From an uncultured Lachnospiraceae bacterium (GTDB taxonomy: Bacteria > Bacillota > Clostridia > Lachnospirales > Lachnospiraceae), in contig CANTEG010000003.1 in the NCBI GenBank assembly GCA_947652735.1, positions 62,001 to 126,000 of the forward strand: a DNA stretch of 64,000 bases. Reading direction: 5' to 3'. The first letter of the stretch is position 1, and the number at the start of each line of letters is the position of its first letter. The notes beneath the pieces were generated by a model. That model made no database searches and was not told where the DNA came from. It saw only the letters and a list, made by a program, of their open reading frames with translations. This document shows, piece by piece, positions 62,761 through 64,000 of the stretch. Made by a program: the position numbers and the translations under genes.

Positions 62761-64000
62761 ATGGAACAGGATTTGACCACTGGCAGTATTACAAGAAAGC
62801 TTTTGCTATTTGCAATTCCGCTTATGGTGGGAAATGTGTTGCAGCAATTTTATAATATTGTGGATACATGGATTGTTGGGAAATATATTGGTTCTGATGC
62901 ACTGGCGGCCGTAGGGTCTGCATACACGTTAATGACGTTTCTCGCATCCATCATCTTGGGACTTTGTATGGGCAGCAGTGCTTATTTTGCAATCCAGTAT
63001 GGAAGAAATTGTATGGAGCCTTTTAAAAAAGGCATTTTTTTGTCATTTTCCATGATTGGAGTACTTTCGCTTGTCATTACGGTCATTGTTTTGTGGCAGG
63101 TAGATAACATTATCAGCTTGCTTCACGTACCTGAGAAGCTTGCAGGAATTTCGAGAGATTACCTGATTATTATATTTTTTGGAATATTAGCAACGTTTTT
63201 ATATAATTATTATGCAAATCTTTTGCGGGCGGTAGGCAACTCGTTCGTACCGTTACTATTTTTGGGTGTTTCCGTTATTTTAAATGTGGTGCTGGATGTT
63301 TATTTTGTTGTGTCTCTTGGCTGGGGAGTTAAGGGAGCTGCACTTGCAACAGTTATTGCCCAGTATGTTTCAGCACTGGGACTTTTTGTATTTTATGCAA
63401 GAGCTTTTCCTAAGCTTAAGGTGGAGCGGGAGTACATGGTTTGGGACACGTCCATCCTGAAAGATATTTTCAGGCTTTCAGGACTGACATGCCTGCAACA
63501 GTCGGTTATGAATTTTGGTATTCTAATGGTTCAGGGTTTGGTGAACAGCTTTGGTGCGGTTGTTATGGCGGCATTTTCGGTGGCAGTCAAGATTGACACA
63601 ATTGCATACATGCCTGTTCAGGATTTTGGGAATGCATTTTCAACATTTGTGGCACAAAATTATGGAGCAGGCAAAACAGAGCGGATTAAAAAGGGAATAA
63701 AAAGCGCGATTATGGTTGTGTTTATATTTTGCGTTGTAATAAGCAGCATTGTATGCATTTTGGCACCGCAGCTTATGAATATTTTTGTCAAGGGAAAGCC
63801 GGATGTGACATCGGTGGGTGTTTCTTATCTTCGCATTGAGGCGGCATTTTATTTCGGTATCGGACTGCTGTTTATGCTGTATGGCTATTACCGCGGAGTG
63901 AACCGCCCTACAATTTCTCTTGTCCTTACTATCTGTTCTCTTGGAACGAGGGTAGTGCTTGCCTATGTGCTGTCAGGCATACCTGCAATCGGGGTAACCG
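62761..64000 (+). CDS. MATE-family efflux transporter, 3' end outside the window
   Basis: Reads from ATG 62761 (MEQDLTTGSITRKLLLFAIP) to the window edge without a stop, 413 codons. It has the MATE/NorM-DinF pattern: VLQQFYNIVDTWIVGKYIGS at the start, GNSFVPLLFLGVSVILNVVL near the middle of the first half, and the second bundle beginning GLTCLQQSVMNFGILMVQGL near 240. The last visible part, EAAFYFGIGLLFMLYGYYRG, is also typical. The ribosome site is AAAGGACAGGAAG. It is a sodium- or proton-coupled exporter of drugs or metabolites; the substrate is unknown. The preceding two-component system may control it. Confidence 0.93.
   Translation, partial: MEQDLTTGSITRKLLLFAIPLMVGNVLQQFYNIVDTWIVGKYIGSDALAAVGSAYTLMTFLASIILGLCMGSSAYFAIQYGRNCMEPFKKGIFLSFSMIGVLSLVITVIVLWQVDNIISLLHVPEKLAGISRDYLIIIFFGILATFLYNYYANLLRAVGNSFVPLLFLGVSVILNVVLDVYFVVSLGWGVKGAALATVIAQYVSALGLFVFYARAFPKLKVEREYMVWDTSILKDIFRLSGLTCLQQSVMNFGILMVQGLVNSFGAVVMAAFSVAVKIDTIAYMPVQDFGNAFSTFVAQNYGAGKTERIKKGIKSAIMVVFIFCVVISSIVCILAPQLMNIFVKGKPDVTSVGVSYLRIEAAFYFGIGLLFMLYGYYRGVNRPTISLVLTICSLGTRVVLAYVLSGIPAIGVT

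Overview
The window reads as chromosomal DNA of a low-GC, monoderm Clostridia, most likely a Lachnospiraceae-type gut bacterium. The grounds are strong AGGAGG-type ribosome sites, many lipoproteins with L-x-x-C lipoboxes, a sortase-type surface adhesin, a class II fructose-bisphosphate aldolase, and an MMPL exporter beside an L-x-x-G heptad-repeat protein. The taxon is inferred from gene content, not from a marker search. No rRNA, tRNA, CRISPR array or intact transposase was seen.

Layout. 1-3315: end of a sensor kinase, then an FtsX-type ABC permease and its ATPase. 3382-9489: DNA repair block. A LexA-like SOS box and promoter precede an internally deleted rhuM remnant, then uvrB, a stretch with two kinds of structured repeats, a small membrane protein and uvrA. 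9652-16135: aldolase overlapped by a TetR regulator, then an MMPL exporter, a secreted heptad-repeat protein and a DUF3592 protein. 16459-24314: a Wadjet/MksBEF-like condensin locus (JetA, JetB, JetC) without a recognisable JetD nuclease, followed by an SPL-type radical SAM protein and a small coiled-coil protein. 24334-29970: malic enzyme, then moxR, DUF58 and membrane transglutaminase genes.

30000-48248: a large envelope or efflux region. A two-component system plus a membrane-anchored protein run leftward from a near-perfect sigma-A promoter. Four tandem paralogous lipoproteins run rightward, followed by a lipoprotein adaptor, a double-length adaptor, a 955-residue FtsX permease, two ABC ATPases and another lipoprotein. 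48389-48695: a promoter-to-hairpin interval with no gene, best explained as an unidentified structured RNA of about 300 nt. 48788-53610: a DUF3137 protein, a divergent HxlR regulator and flavin reductase pair, a secreted CAP-domain protein and O-acetylhomoserine sulfhydrylase. 53757-56401: a zinc-type ABC uptake operon whose promoter carries a 21-bp perfect palindrome. 56631-64000: a CnaB-type surface adhesin, a DUF389 membrane protein, a BceRS-like two-component pair and a MATE transporter cut by the window edge.

The points most worth a second look are the JetD-less condensin locus, the unidentified RNA, the lipoprotein/adaptor/ABC region with its gene-conversion tract, the three-hairpin repeat present in two copies 43 kb apart, and the rhuM relic lying between an SOS promoter and uvrB.
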